64,000 bases of DNA from Flagellimonas marinaquae. Its GTDB lineage: Bacteria; Bacteroidota; Bacteroidia; Flavobacteriales; Flavobacteriaceae. Below the pieces are notes generated by a model, which did not search any database, was not told the DNA's origin, and worked only from the letters and a program-made list of their open reading frames with translations. Each line of letters starts with the position of its first letter. Position 1 is the first letter of the stretch. Shown piece by piece: positions 26,445 to 36,072 of the stretch. The stretch lies in assembly GCF_023716465.1 (NCBI RefSeq), contig NZ_CP092415.1, positions 838,501 through 902,500 of the forward strand. Reading direction: 5' to 3'. The position numbers were made by a program, and so were the translations under genes.

Positions 26445-27917
26445 TTAATCGTTGTCCGGAGAATCGAACTTATGCAGGTATAACTGATCGGCAACGACAT
26501 ATGCTGCGTAAGCAACGCCATTAGGCGCTATTTCCAAATTAAGCTCGTCCGCTTCGGCGGTTTCAAAAACTACCGGAGCCCCCCAGTTGTTCACTTCATT
26601 ATCAAAAGGAAGAAAAACCGGAGTTTCAGTTTCGTTTTTATAGAACAACATGGCTGTTCCATAATTGTCAACGGCTACATCAAAATCACGAACTTCCGGA
26701 GTTGGGATCAAATCACCCAAAGTGCTCCATGTGCCATTTTCCGCCGAAAAGGCTTTTACTTTTAATTGAACATCTGTTCCTTCTCCAGTATTCTCGGCAT
26801 AGGCAAGGTAAACGTTTCCATTTTGGTCCACGTCTATCGCCAAGTGACGGTAACTGATCGTATTTTCCGGAGACTCCTTCATTTGATCTGCGATGGTAGA
26901 CCAGGAACCATTGCTGTACTTATATACCGATACGGACTGTAGATCTCCAAAATTCATAACAGCAAGATACACATCGTTACCCACTGCTTTTGCAGTAACA
27001 ACGATTGCCGCCCCTGTTCTTCCGGGAATTGGCAAATCTGTCCAAGAACCGTTGGAAAATGTCTTAACCAGCAATCCTCTACGATTCTCGTCTCTTTCAT
27101 CACTAGTAAAGAAACCATAAACGGTATTATCCGCATCTACGGCCAAAGTATTTATGGCTGACTTTATACCGGTGTAGGGTCCATTTCCTACCAAGCTCCA
27201 ATCATTATCATAAGAAGTTATGGCAATCTGGCGTAAATCATCGAAATCTGCTTGATAGCTAATAAATGGCGTACCGTCTGAATTGTATTTAAGTTCTATG
27301 GAACGAGGTCTTTCAGCATTAAAATCTTGCGCTCCCACTCTAGACCAGGCATCTCCAGAGAATCCGACCAAGTTAAGTCTTCTGCTATCGGAATCTTCCC
27401 TGTCACTAATATAAGACACATAAGGCGTAGAGCTGGTGGGATCTATGGCCATAGAAATATCGTACACCAAGTCATCTCCAAACACTCCCAATCGACTCCA
27501 GACTGCACTGGCCAACTTACCTACTGTTACTGTGTAAATTTTATTCGTATCACCTTCGGATACCAAAAACTCAACAGAGCCGCTAAAATCATTAGGCGTT
27601 ACACCGCTTTCCTGTGTTGTGGAAGAAACGGTTACCACATCGTTCTCAGTGGTAGTGTAACGAGCAACCAAAGCGGTAAGGGCGGTTTGTTCTGGAAGAT
27701 CAATGGTCATTGATTCTTCAATGCTTTCTACAATATAATCATTGAACAATACTTCTGGATTGTCTTCCGCATAGAAACCAAAAGAAGTAATGCCAACTTC
27801 TGCCGGTTCTTCTGGTTCCGGATCTGGTTCCACGGGCGTTGAATTATCGTCTGAGCTACAAGCCACGAATAAAATACTGAGTATCAACAAGGACCAATTG
27901 AAAAGGTTTTTTTTCAT
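26445..27917 (-). CDS. Lipoprotein with N-terminal Ig-like and propeller-like repeat region
   Basis: A 490-residue lipoprotein (Cys20 in FVAC) of unknown function. CSSDDNS directly after the lipid site resembles the acidic surface-export signal of flavobacterial lipoproteins, and a Pro-Glu linker follows. Residues about 42-133 look like the DUF5018-type beta domain often found at the N-terminus of Bacteroidota surface proteins. The rest has repeats of about 50 residues with a Trp core and Val-Asp-x-x-Gly-x-Val-Tyr phrases (VDADNTVYGFF, VDQNGNVYLAY), suggesting a beta-propeller. It starts 31 bp after the M16 gene without a terminator between them, so it is the last gene of the SusCD operon and could be its surface binding or scaffold protein. 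Confidence 0.72.
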   Translation of the reverse strand: MKKNLFNWSLLILSILFVACSSDDNSTPVEPDPEPEEPAEVGITSFGFYAEDNPEVLFNDYIVESIEESMTIDLPEQTALTALVARYTTTENDVVTVSSTTQESGVTPNDFSGSVEFLVSEGDTNKIYTVTVGKLASAVWSRLGVFGDDLVYDISMAIDPTSSTPYVSYISDREDSDSRRLNLVGFSGDAWSRVGAQDFNAERPRSIELKYNSDGTPFISYQADFDDLRQIAITSYDNDWSLVGNGPYTGIKSAINTLAVDADNTVYGFFTSDERDENRRGLLVKTFSNGSWTDLPIPGRTGAAIVVTAKAVGNDVYLAVMNFGDLQSVSVYKYSNGSWSTIADQMKESPENTISYRHLAIDVDQNGNVYLAYAENTGEGTDVQLKVKAFSAENGTWSTLGDLIPTPEVRDFDVAVDNYGTAMLFYKNETETPVFLPFDNEVNNWGAPVVFETAEADELNLEIAPNGVAYAAYVVADQLYLHKFDSPDND

Positions 27918-27948
27918 AATAATAAAATAAATGGTTACTAATTAATTG

Positions 27949-30741
27949 TTATGGTTTTGGATGAAATATTGCTTTGACCTCCGGGGTCTTCACAAAATAT
28001 TTTTTGGTTTTTTTTCGCAGTTGTTTTTCATTGATTCCTAGGACCATTTCTTCATAATCTTGAATAAACTTCCAACTACTGTAGTCATCAAAATAATAGT
28101 CACGAATAGCCTTGGTCCAATAGGAGTTGCTCTGTTTCTTAAGCTTATTTACCTTGATCAGGTTACTTTTTACTTTGGTCAAATCATCATCAAAATCAAT
28201 ATCTCCGTTAACCATGCCTTTTATGATCAAATCTATTTCTTTGGTAATCCGGTCAACATCCTTGGGATCACAGACCAAACTAATGGTCTGTCTGCTCAAT
28301 GGTGCCGGGTGTTGTGTACTACTAATTGCTACCGACACGCTATATACCAAACCAAGATCTTCTCGTAGCTTATTGATGAGCTTTAGTTTTAAAATAGATT
28401 CCAAGAGCTCGTTTTCTATTTCTAGCTTTGGAATGTTACGGCTTACCTTGTTTTGTTGATAAACCAGGGAAACAATGGATTTTGGTGACTCCCCTGCCCT
28501 TTTTACCAATGCGGTTTCTTCATCCAACACCGGTCTAGGGCCATATTTGTAATCGGTACTGATATCACCTTTTGGCAATCCTCCGATATACGTTTTGATC
28601 AATGGAAGTAACTCTTCCAAGTCTTTATCTGTAATTATGGTGACCACATAATTGTTGGCAACCCCAAAAAACTTCCCGTAAATGGGCACCATGGCCTCAA
28701 GCTTCAGGTTTTCTTGGATTTGTTCCACGGTTTGTGGCTTTGTAGTATAATCTTCTCCCCGAACCAAGTACTTTAGGTCTTCATAGAATTTGTCTTTTGG
28801 GGTCTGTGTGCGCTCCTCCAAGGATTGGACCATTCTATCCTTAACTTGATGGAAGAGGGTTGAATCCGCTCTCGGTTCTGTAGATTTTAGATAGAAAAGC
28901 TCAAATAAGGTTTCTACATCTTCATTATCCGAACTTCCTGAAAATCCAGAGCGTGTTTTGTCTATCAGCAATTGTACTTTTGCACTGTTACCAATCAAAT
29001 ACTCGCTCAATGCCTCTCTGGAAAAACTTCCATATCCGCTGATGGATACCACGGGAGCAGCATACATGGCATTGACATAATCCGTAGAGTCCAGGGCATA
29101 ATATCCCCCTTTTCGGAATCCAGAAAGAATTACTTTTTCTTCTGCTGAATCAGTTTGCTTATAGATAATCTTTGCTCCATTGTCCAGATATATTTCTTTG
29201 GCATCTATCTCTAAAAGCTCCTTTATCTTTAACACTTTCCCTTCTTCCGGAGTGTAACTGAGTAGATTTTCCGGCACTTCCAAATTGCGGCTATAGCGTT
29301 CGACCTTTATATTCTCCAAGTTTTTAATACTGGCCATTAAGGTCTCCTTGCTGGGAATACTGTCCATCAATTCCTCATTAGTACTGAACAGGTATCTAAA
29401 CCCACCCATGTTCTTGACCTTATTAAGTTCCTGAAGCAGGTAGAGTGAATCGATTTGTGCAAAGTTTTCCCTAATCAATTCTAATTCTGATTTAAGGGAA
29501 ACAATGCTGTTCCCATAAAAGAAATCCTGTTGCATCTGCTCGATCATACCCGAGGCCGAGGGAACAATTTCCTTTTCCACCCTTGTTTCAAAAGAGTGCA
29601 ACATGCTCGTTTTTTCTTTTTCAATCTCTGCATTGGTAAAGCCATAATCCAACAATTGTTTGTAGTGTTGGTTAAACTGGCCCATACCCTCCAAAATTTG
29701 ATCGGGCTTTAGCTTTATGCTTGCCAAATAAGCACCTTTTACGGGTAAAAAGTTACCTATGCTGATACTTGCGCTTTTATAGATAGGATTATCATACGAA
29801 AGTGTGGCAAATCGTTGCTCGGTAAGTTTGTTCAGCAAGCTTCGTGTTAAGTAGTGCGTGTAGGCTTGTTTGTTGTTCACATCCCGCATGGGCTCCCTGA
29901 GCTGAATAATATTCAATTCGGTATTCTTTACCCATTCATCGCTATATACAATTAGACTGTCCGCTTTATAGTCTTGAATTCCGTAAGTTTTAAGCTTTGG
30001 ACTTACAGAGGGCTTACTGCCAAACCTTTCAATGATACTCTCTTCAATTTCAGCTACATCAACATCTCCTGAAACAGCAATGGCCATAAGTGAAGGGTCG
30101 TACCATTTATCATAAAAATCCTTTAGTTCCTTATGCTTAAAATTTCGCAACGTTGCGGTATCACCTATTACCCTTCTATCCGCATAGCGTGACTCGTTGA
30201 GCAGGGTATTTAGAAATAACATACTACTTTCGGCCTGTGGAGATTGTTTGCTGAGCCATTCCGATAAGACTACTCCGCGCTCTTTTTCTACCTCGGTGCT
30301 ATCCAACAACATACCATCTACCCAATCCGACATAATCAACATGGTAGAGTCCAGTACGCTTTTTTTGTGAGTGGGAATCTTTAGCTTATAAACTGTTTCG
30401 TGGTAAGATGTATGTGCGTTTAGATCGTGACCAAACTTGGATCCATTTCGTTCCAAAAAGTCAATCAGCTTATTGGCTTCGAAATGGGCAATACCATTAA
30501 ATGCCATGTGCTCCAAAAAGTGGGCCAAACCCCGTTGCTTTTCTGACTCTTGTAAAGATCCTACCTTGACCAAAAGCCTAAAAAAACCTTCTCCCTTTAC
30601 TTTATCGGTGGGGTAGATATAATAGGTAAGTCCGTTGGGCAATGTCTTTTTTACAAGAACACTGTCCTGTTCCAATTGTTGGGAAAAACAACTGGTTATA
30701 AAGACTAGTGCCAATAAAAGGCTAAGGAGAACTTTTTTCAA
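27949..30741 (-). CDS. M16 family zinc metallopeptidase (insulinase/pitrilysin), probable lipoprotein
   Basis: A 930-residue two-repeat M16 peptidase. The inverted zinc motif HFLEH (His74, Glu77, His78) and the distal ligand Glu154 in EKERGVV are intact, so the N-terminal half is catalytic. The C-terminal half is the inactive partner needed to close the chamber that degrades peptides of about 10-60 residues. The N-terminus ends in ITSC, a good lipobox (Cys18), so it is probably anchored in the periplasm or at the surface. It lies 4 bp from the DUF4843-like gene in a SusCD operon, which points to a role in processing an imported peptide. Standalone M16 genes are common; operon membership is what makes this one informative. 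Confidence 0.92.
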   Translation of the reverse strand: MKKVLLSLLLALVFITSCFSQQLEQDSVLVKKTLPNGLTYYIYPTDKVKGEGFFRLLVKVGSLQESEKQRGLAHFLEHMAFNGIAHFEANKLIDFLERNGSKFGHDLNAHTSYHETVYKLKIPTHKKSVLDSTMLIMSDWVDGMLLDSTEVEKERGVVLSEWLSKQSPQAESSMLFLNTLLNESRYADRRVIGDTATLRNFKHKELKDFYDKWYDPSLMAIAVSGDVDVAEIEESIIERFGSKPSVSPKLKTYGIQDYKADSLIVYSDEWVKNTELNIIQLREPMRDVNNKQAYTHYLTRSLLNKLTEQRFATLSYDNPIYKSASISIGNFLPVKGAYLASIKLKPDQILEGMGQFNQHYKQLLDYGFTNAEIEKEKTSMLHSFETRVEKEIVPSASGMIEQMQQDFFYGNSIVSLKSELELIRENFAQIDSLYLLQELNKVKNMGGFRYLFSTNEELMDSIPSKETLMASIKNLENIKVERYSRNLEVPENLLSYTPEEGKVLKIKELLEIDAKEIYLDNGAKIIYKQTDSAEEKVILSGFRKGGYYALDSTDYVNAMYAAPVVSISGYGSFSREALSEYLIGNSAKVQLLIDKTRSGFSGSSDNEDVETLFELFYLKSTEPRADSTLFHQVKDRMVQSLEERTQTPKDKFYEDLKYLVRGEDYTTKPQTVEQIQENLKLEAMVPIYGKFFGVANNYVVTIITDKDLEELLPLIKTYIGGLPKGDISTDYKYGPRPVLDEETALVKRAGESPKSIVSLVYQQNKVSRNIPKLEIENELLESILKLKLINKLREDLGLVYSVSVAISSTQHPAPLSRQTISLVCDPKDVDRITKEIDLIIKGMVNGDIDFDDDLTKVKSNLIKVNKLKKQSNSYWTKAIRDYYFDDYSSWKFIQDYEEMVLGINEKQLRKKTKKYFVKTPEVKAIFHPKP

Positions 30742-30745
30742 GGCT

Positions 30746-31207
30746 TTAGTTATTTACTTTTTTAAAAATGAGTTTATCCTGATTTGAATCTGGTCCAGGA
30801 AAACCAATATTGATTCCCTGGTTGTTCGAATCCAATTGAATGGTAAGGGTGTTATCGGCAGTTGGATCTACCTCCCTTTCCATCCATCGTATCTGTACGG
30901 GTCTTCGGTAAATTCCAATTGGAAAAAACAAAGGGTTGTCCTTTGTTAAAATTTCATAGTCCACACCTTCTGTGAGACCATCTCCTGGAATTATGGAATA
31001 ATCCAAATACAAATCCTGATTTAATGGTTTGGAGCTTAGATAGACATAGTACGACACAACATCGCGTCTATTGGATCTAATCTCCACATTGTCCTGATTG
31101 TTAAAGTTGATGTGGATAAAAGCTTCATCAAAAGGTGTAAATTCCTCCTTATTACAAGAACTCAGTACCAGGCCCGAGATTAGCAGAAGAATAAAATATT
31201 TGTTCAT
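30746..31207 (-). CDS. DUF4843-like lipoprotein of a SusCD locus
   Basis: A 153-residue lipoprotein (Cys18 in LSSC, followed by the acidic NKEEF). The body is beta-rich with an early FIHINF strand and the sequence YYVYLSSKP, resembling DUF4843 or the Ig-like N-terminal domain of surface glycan- and peptide-binding lipoproteins that follow SusD. It lies 22 bp after susD and 4 bp before the M16 gene. A role in ligand capture or in lid assembly is inferred from position alone. Confidence 0.68.
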   Translation of the reverse strand: MNKYFILLLISGLVLSSCNKEEFTPFDEAFIHINFNNQDNVEIRSNRRDVVSYYVYLSSKPLNQDLYLDYSIIPGDGLTEGVDYEILTKDNPLFFPIGIYRRPVQIRWMEREVDPTADNTLTIQLDSNNQGINIGFPGPDSNQDKLIFKKVNN

Positions 31208-31229
31208 CCTAGTTTGGTTTTGTCGCCGG

Positions 31230-32660
31230 TTAATTTTCGTAACCAGGGTTTTGTATTATGTTGGTATTTGCGTTTAATTCGGTTTGAGGTATGGGCAATG
31301 CAAACCTATAATCCGGATAGGTCACCGTAGATACCCCTGCATTCGTATCACTACTCCTCACCATATCTTGTTTGGTACGGGTAAGATCGAAAAGGCGGTG
31401 TCCTTCAAAACAAAGTTCCTTTGCTCTTTCGTTGGCAATTAAAGCCAGTAGGCTTGGTGCTGTACTTTCCAAAATATCAATCTCTTCAACAGTTTTTTGT
31501 TGCGCCCTGGCCTGTAAGGTTTTAATATCCTCTTTGGCAGCCTCCAAGTTGTTAAGGCTTGCATTGGCCTCTGCTCTGATCAGATACATTTCGGAAACCC
31601 TGAACACCAGCATATCGTGTTGTACATCGCCCACATCTACACCGGGTTTGTAGTATTTTAAAGTAAAGGCAGTTGGGTCGCCCTCCTCTCTTTTCAATAA
31701 TTGCAGCCTTAAACCTTCTGGTTCGCTATCCAATAGACTGACCAATTTGGAATCTGCAAATCCTGTCGGGTTTGTTGTATTGTAAAATTGACCTACGGCC
31801 GAACTTTTTAATTTTCCGCTCAGCCTAAATATGGTTTCATCATTAGCGCGGACGGTATTGAACATATCCAAGTAATCTTGCCCTTGTGATAATGATTTTT
31901 CATTGATTACTTGCGTGGCATAATCCACGGCATCGGACCAATTCTCTTTGTAGAGGGACACTCGTGCCAAAAGGCTCAAAACTGCCAATCTGGATGCCCT
32001 ATAATTGTTTTGGGCCTCAAAAGTGGTAATTTCGAACAGCTCCAAAGCTTCTTGTAGGTCTTCTTCAATCTGAAAATATGTTTCTTCTACTGTGCTACGG
32101 GGCTTGTTGTCATCCGGTGCTGGAGTTCGCAATAATACAGGTATTCCCAAGTGGGATGCATCTGACGTAAAATTATATGGTTGAGCATAAACCCTGACCA
32201 AGTCAAAATGGATCAATGCCCGCATAAAAAGAGCTTCTGCCTTTATAACTGCAAGTTCATCTACATCCTGAGGGAACTCATTGACAAGATCAGGGTGGTA
32301 CTCCAGGATATTATTCACATTGGCCAATGCTTCATAAGCATCTCTCCAGATACGCCCAACAGGGGTGATCTCATCATCCGGAGTGGCGTTATAATTATAT
32401 TCGTTGATCATTTTCGTATCAGCACCCACCACATTCATTCGCAACATATCTCCTGCAGCATCTGGGTAGAGCATAAATCCAAAATCATAATAGGAATACA
32501 GTAAACTATAGGCACCCGAAACAGCGGCCCTTACTCCATCCATATCCGCAAAGAACACAGGAATGGACGATTTTCCAACTTCGTCTACCTCTAAGTAGCT
32601 ATCGCAGCTATTTAAGGCGAACACTATTATTATTGAAATACATATTATTTTGATTTTCAT
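31230..32660 (-). CDS. RagB/SusD family nutrient uptake outer-membrane lipoprotein
   Basis: A 476-residue SusD homologue that forms the lid over the SusC channel at the cell surface. Cys19 (ALNSC) is the lipid site. The TPR-rich SusD fold is recognisable in LFMRALIHFDLVRVYAQPYNF, of which the diagnostic phrase is ALIHFDLVRVYAQPY near residues 146-160, and in the late ERAKELCFEGHRLFDLTR and NPGYEN ending. It starts 11 bp after the susC stop. Ligand specificity cannot be read from sequence, but the absence of glycoside hydrolases and the presence of an M16 peptidase argue for peptides. Confidence 0.95.
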   Translation of the reverse strand: MKIKIICISIIIVFALNSCDSYLEVDEVGKSSIPVFFADMDGVRAAVSGAYSLLYSYYDFGFMLYPDAAGDMLRMNVVGADTKMINEYNYNATPDDEITPVGRIWRDAYEALANVNNILEYHPDLVNEFPQDVDELAVIKAEALFMRALIHFDLVRVYAQPYNFTSDASHLGIPVLLRTPAPDDNKPRSTVEETYFQIEEDLQEALELFEITTFEAQNNYRASRLAVLSLLARVSLYKENWSDAVDYATQVINEKSLSQGQDYLDMFNTVRANDETIFRLSGKLKSSAVGQFYNTTNPTGFADSKLVSLLDSEPEGLRLQLLKREEGDPTAFTLKYYKPGVDVGDVQHDMLVFRVSEMYLIRAEANASLNNLEAAKEDIKTLQARAQQKTVEEIDILESTAPSLLALIANERAKELCFEGHRLFDLTRTKQDMVRSSDTNAGVSTVTYPDYRFALPIPQTELNANTNIIQNPGYEN

Positions 32661-32671
32661 GGTTTTATATT

Positions 32672-35600
32672 TTAAAATGAGGCATTTATTCCAAGTGAGA
32701 TGGACTTCTCCAACGGATACCCGCTCATATTGTTTTTGTAGGAGTTCCTATCCGCATCATCGTAAGGTGTCCACACTAGCAGATTATCACCAATCAATGT
32801 AAATTGAATGGTCTGAAAGCCCCATGTGCGTGCCAAGTCGCTATCAAAAGTGTATCCCAATGAAATATTCTGAAGTTTTACATTGGTCTTTTTATACAGG
32901 AAACGTGTAGAATTCCTTACAGATTGGGTACTTATGCCCCAAAGCGGTTTCGGCGATAAGGACAAGTCCCCTTCTTCTTGCCACCGGTCTAGTTGATTTA
33001 CGGACTGATTTTGACTCATAATATTCAGACCATCTGAAGTAACCCCTCTCCCAAATGAACTAAAAGCATAGCCACCTAGAGTATACCCCGCTTGCACGCG
33101 TAGGTCAAAATTCTTGTATTTAAACGTATTGATTACGCTCCCGAACAGATCCGGATTAGATTCTTTAGTAGCCACCCTATTGGCAACATTATATTCTTTT
33201 GTAACGTTTCCGTTAACATCGAACCACATGGGAGAGCCATCTCTTGGATCGACCCCTGCCCATTCTACCAAATAATACGTATTAGAGCTCTTGCCTTCTT
33301 CCCACCTAATATTTCCAAGGTTTTTGGGAATTCCATTATACAGCTTTAACAACTTGTTTGAATTGTGGGATGCGATTAGGGTTGTTCGCCAACTAAAATG
33401 GTCCGACTGAAGGTTTACCGATTGCAAAGTAACCTCGACCCCTTTATTCTCGATTTCACCAATATTTCTGGTAACTCTTGTTCCTCCGGTGGTCCTGGAA
33501 ACATCTAAATTGCTCAAGAGATTTTCGGTTTTGTTCCGATATACTTCTGTTGTAAGGTCTAATCGATTCTTGAACATGGCCAAACGAAGCCCCAAATTGG
33601 TCATATAGGTGGTTTCCCAACTTAGACCGGGATTTGGACTCTTGGACATTCCGGCGCCTTGGATGCCATCATATACATAGGAATCATCTATAGAATAAAC
33701 CCCTAAAGATTCCTGTGTTCCCAGTCTAGAGTTGCCATTGCTCCCATAACTCCCTTTTAGGCTTAGAACATTGATCAAATCGCTCTTAAAGAATGGTTCT
33801 TTATGTATGTTCCAAGATACCCCTGCCGATGAAAAATCGGCCCACTGTACATCTTTTCCAAAACTGGAATTACCATCCCTACGTACGTTTAAGACCAGAT
33901 TATATCGATCATCATAGGTATACGAAGCTTGTGCAAGAAACGATGCGCTTCTAACGGTACGCTCACTACCAGTACCCGTAGTAAACGATGCGCTGGTTAC
34001 ATTTCTAAGGTTGTCGTTTACAAAGCCCGAACCCGTAGAGCCTACCCAACTATTTTTTCTTGATTTGACCTCAACCCCGGCTACACCACTAAGCAGATGC
34101 CTACCAAATTCCTTTCTAAAATTCAATCGGTTTACATTAAACCAGCTTAAAGAATTGGCATGCGACCAATAAGCATAGCCTACCGGATCACCATCTAGGT
34201 TTCTACCGGTATAATTCTTCATGGAACGGTAGATTTTTTCTATACTACTCTGATAATCAACGCCAAATTGCGTGGTAAAGGAAAGCGCGTCGACTATATC
34301 ATATTTTAACCTAACATTAGATTGTAGGGCAAATGTGTTCTGATTATTATCGTTCTGTTCCCTTTCCGCTAAACTATTTCTAAACCTGTTGTCCGTGTAG
34401 ACTAAACTGCCGTCGGGCGCTCTACCGTCTATGGTGCGATAGTTCAAGCGGTATGTACCATCGGGATTGTAGGGGGATAATATGGGCAAAAACTCATAGT
34501 AATCATTCCCTGGAGTAAACAATGTGTTCATGTTGTAAGAACCTCCCAAGGACACATCTACGTTTAACCTATCCGATAACTTCATGGTATTCCTAGTTCG
34601 TAAGGATATCCGTTGCTGCTTATTTCCCAACAAGGTCTGTTCATCCTGAAAATAAGAACCAGATATATAATATGTACTTTTTTCTGTACCTCCAGAAGCT
34701 GATAAATTAAGCTGCAAGGTCATACCGGAACCAAAAAACGCATCGTACCAATCGGTGCTGGTTTCCGAATATTTATCATTTTGATTGTCCGCAAAAGGAA
34801 AAAGTTCTGGATCATTACCTGCATTAATAAAAGACTCCCTGGCCAGTTCAAGGTACTGTTGACCATCTAAAACCTTGAATTGTGTATCCTTATTAATATG
34901 GGATATTCCCGTTCTCAAGGATGCGTTGAACCGTGGCTTACCAGCAACACCGGTCTTGGTGGTAATCAGTATAACTCCATTGGCCCCATCCGCCCCGTAT
35001 AAAGAGGTGGCCGAGGCATCTTTTAGCACGGTTATGGATTCGATATCGTCTGGATTCAAGTAAGACAATGGACTTACGCTGCTTTGAAGTCCACTGATCT
35101 GGTTTGTCCTGTTACCGGTAAACAGCGGGGTTCCATCAATGATCCAAAGTGGCTCGTTGGAGGCCGCCAAAGAAGCCTCTCCACGTATGGTAACGGAATA
35201 ACGTGGCCGCGCACTGGACGCATTATCGCTTTGCGGCATATATTCCAACCCGGGGACTATTCCTTCCAATAATTTATCTACCCTCTGTTGTGGCAGGTTT
35301 TTGATTTCTTTTGGCGTTACCTGGAAGGCACTAGACACCAAATTGGTCTTTTTTTGCTGTGTTCCATAGTTACTGGTTACCACCACCCCTTCCAACGCCT
35401 GGACATCTTCCAAAAGAACAACATTAATCTCTTCTGACTTGGTGATGGTGAACTCCTTTTTTACAAAACCCATACTACTAAACTCCAACACGCTTTCTGC
35501 AGGAAGTCCATCGATAACATAGTTCCCATCGAAATCGGTAACGGCCCATTTCTTTGCATCACCTTTCACCTTGATCGTGGCACCGGCAATTGGCACTCCG

Positions 35601-36055
35601 GACTCGTCCGCAACTTTACCGGTCACCGTAAACAATTCTTGAAAATAGTCGCTTACCTTATCCCAAAAGGAATCTGCCCTTTTTTCTTTATCCTTGAACA
35701 ATACAACTTGCCGGTCTATAATTTTAAATTGAATCTCGGTTCCACTGAAAAGCTCATCCAGTATCTCGTCCAACTCCTTGTCTATGGCCTCGATGTCCAT
35801 TTTTCTTCTCAGATCCTTATCGTTCAACCCTGTCTGAACAAAGAAAAAATCCGAGCTTGCCTCTATACTGGCTATGATTTCTTTTAATTCTCTGTTTTTC
35901 ATTTTCAGATCGATTCCATCGATTGTGGTAAGTTCGGTAGCTTGGGCTAACGAAAACGAAGACAATATAAAAAGCAGCAACAAGCTTGGTTTTTGTAACA
36001 CCACCCATTTCGGAGACCGAAACAAATGCCTTATTTTAAGTTGGTTATTTCCCAT
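32672..36055 (-). CDS. SusC/RagA TonB-linked outer-membrane transporter with STN domain
   Basis: An 1127-residue TonB-dependent transporter. After an export signal (to about residue 40), a secretin/TonB short N-terminal (STN) signalling domain occupies about 45-125, a carboxypeptidase-regulatory-like beta domain 140-215 and a TonB-box-like VVVTSNYGTQQKK near 225. The plug follows (TIRGEASL, LKDASATSLYGADGANGVI) and then the barrel, ending in a terminal aromatic residue (INASF). The STN domain contacts the FecR anti-sigma factor encoded just upstream, so the transporter also senses its ligand. It is cotranscribed with susD (11 bp) and lies 17 bp after fecR. Confidence 0.95.
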   Translation of the reverse strand: MGNNQLKIRHLFRSPKWVVLQKPSLLLLFILSSFSLAQATELTTIDGIDLKMKNRELKEIIASIEASSDFFFVQTGLNDKDLRRKMDIEAIDKELDEILDELFSGTEIQFKIIDRQVVLFKDKEKRADSFWDKVSDYFQELFTVTGKVADESGVPIAGATIKVKGDAKKWAVTDFDGNYVIDGLPAESVLEFSSMGFVKKEFTITKSEEINVVLLEDVQALEGVVVTSNYGTQQKKTNLVSSAFQVTPKEIKNLPQQRVDKLLEGIVPGLEYMPQSDNASSARPRYSVTIRGEASLAASNEPLWIIDGTPLFTGNRTNQISGLQSSVSPLSYLNPDDIESITVLKDASATSLYGADGANGVILITTKTGVAGKPRFNASLRTGISHINKDTQFKVLDGQQYLELARESFINAGNDPELFPFADNQNDKYSETSTDWYDAFFGSGMTLQLNLSASGGTEKSTYYISGSYFQDEQTLLGNKQQRISLRTRNTMKLSDRLNVDVSLGGSYNMNTLFTPGNDYYEFLPILSPYNPDGTYRLNYRTIDGRAPDGSLVYTDNRFRNSLAEREQNDNNQNTFALQSNVRLKYDIVDALSFTTQFGVDYQSSIEKIYRSMKNYTGRNLDGDPVGYAYWSHANSLSWFNVNRLNFRKEFGRHLLSGVAGVEVKSRKNSWVGSTGSGFVNDNLRNVTSASFTTGTGSERTVRSASFLAQASYTYDDRYNLVLNVRRDGNSSFGKDVQWADFSSAGVSWNIHKEPFFKSDLINVLSLKGSYGSNGNSRLGTQESLGVYSIDDSYVYDGIQGAGMSKSPNPGLSWETTYMTNLGLRLAMFKNRLDLTTEVYRNKTENLLSNLDVSRTTGGTRVTRNIGEIENKGVEVTLQSVNLQSDHFSWRTTLIASHNSNKLLKLYNGIPKNLGNIRWEEGKSSNTYYLVEWAGVDPRDGSPMWFDVNGNVTKEYNVANRVATKESNPDLFGSVINTFKYKNFDLRVQAGYTLGGYAFSSFGRGVTSDGLNIMSQNQSVNQLDRWQEEGDLSLSPKPLWGISTQSVRNSTRFLYKKTNVKLQNISLGYTFDSDLARTWGFQTIQFTLIGDNLLVWTPYDDADRNSYKNNMSGYPLEKSISLGINASF

Positions 36056-36072
36056 TTGGTCTTTAATTGAAT

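Noticed and set aside
26445..30741. Type IX secretion C-terminal sorting domains on exported proteins
   Set aside because: The C-termini of the M16 peptidase, repeat lipoprotein, PafA-type and metallophosphoesterase proteins lack the Gly/Pro-rich beta module ending in a Lys-Val tail.
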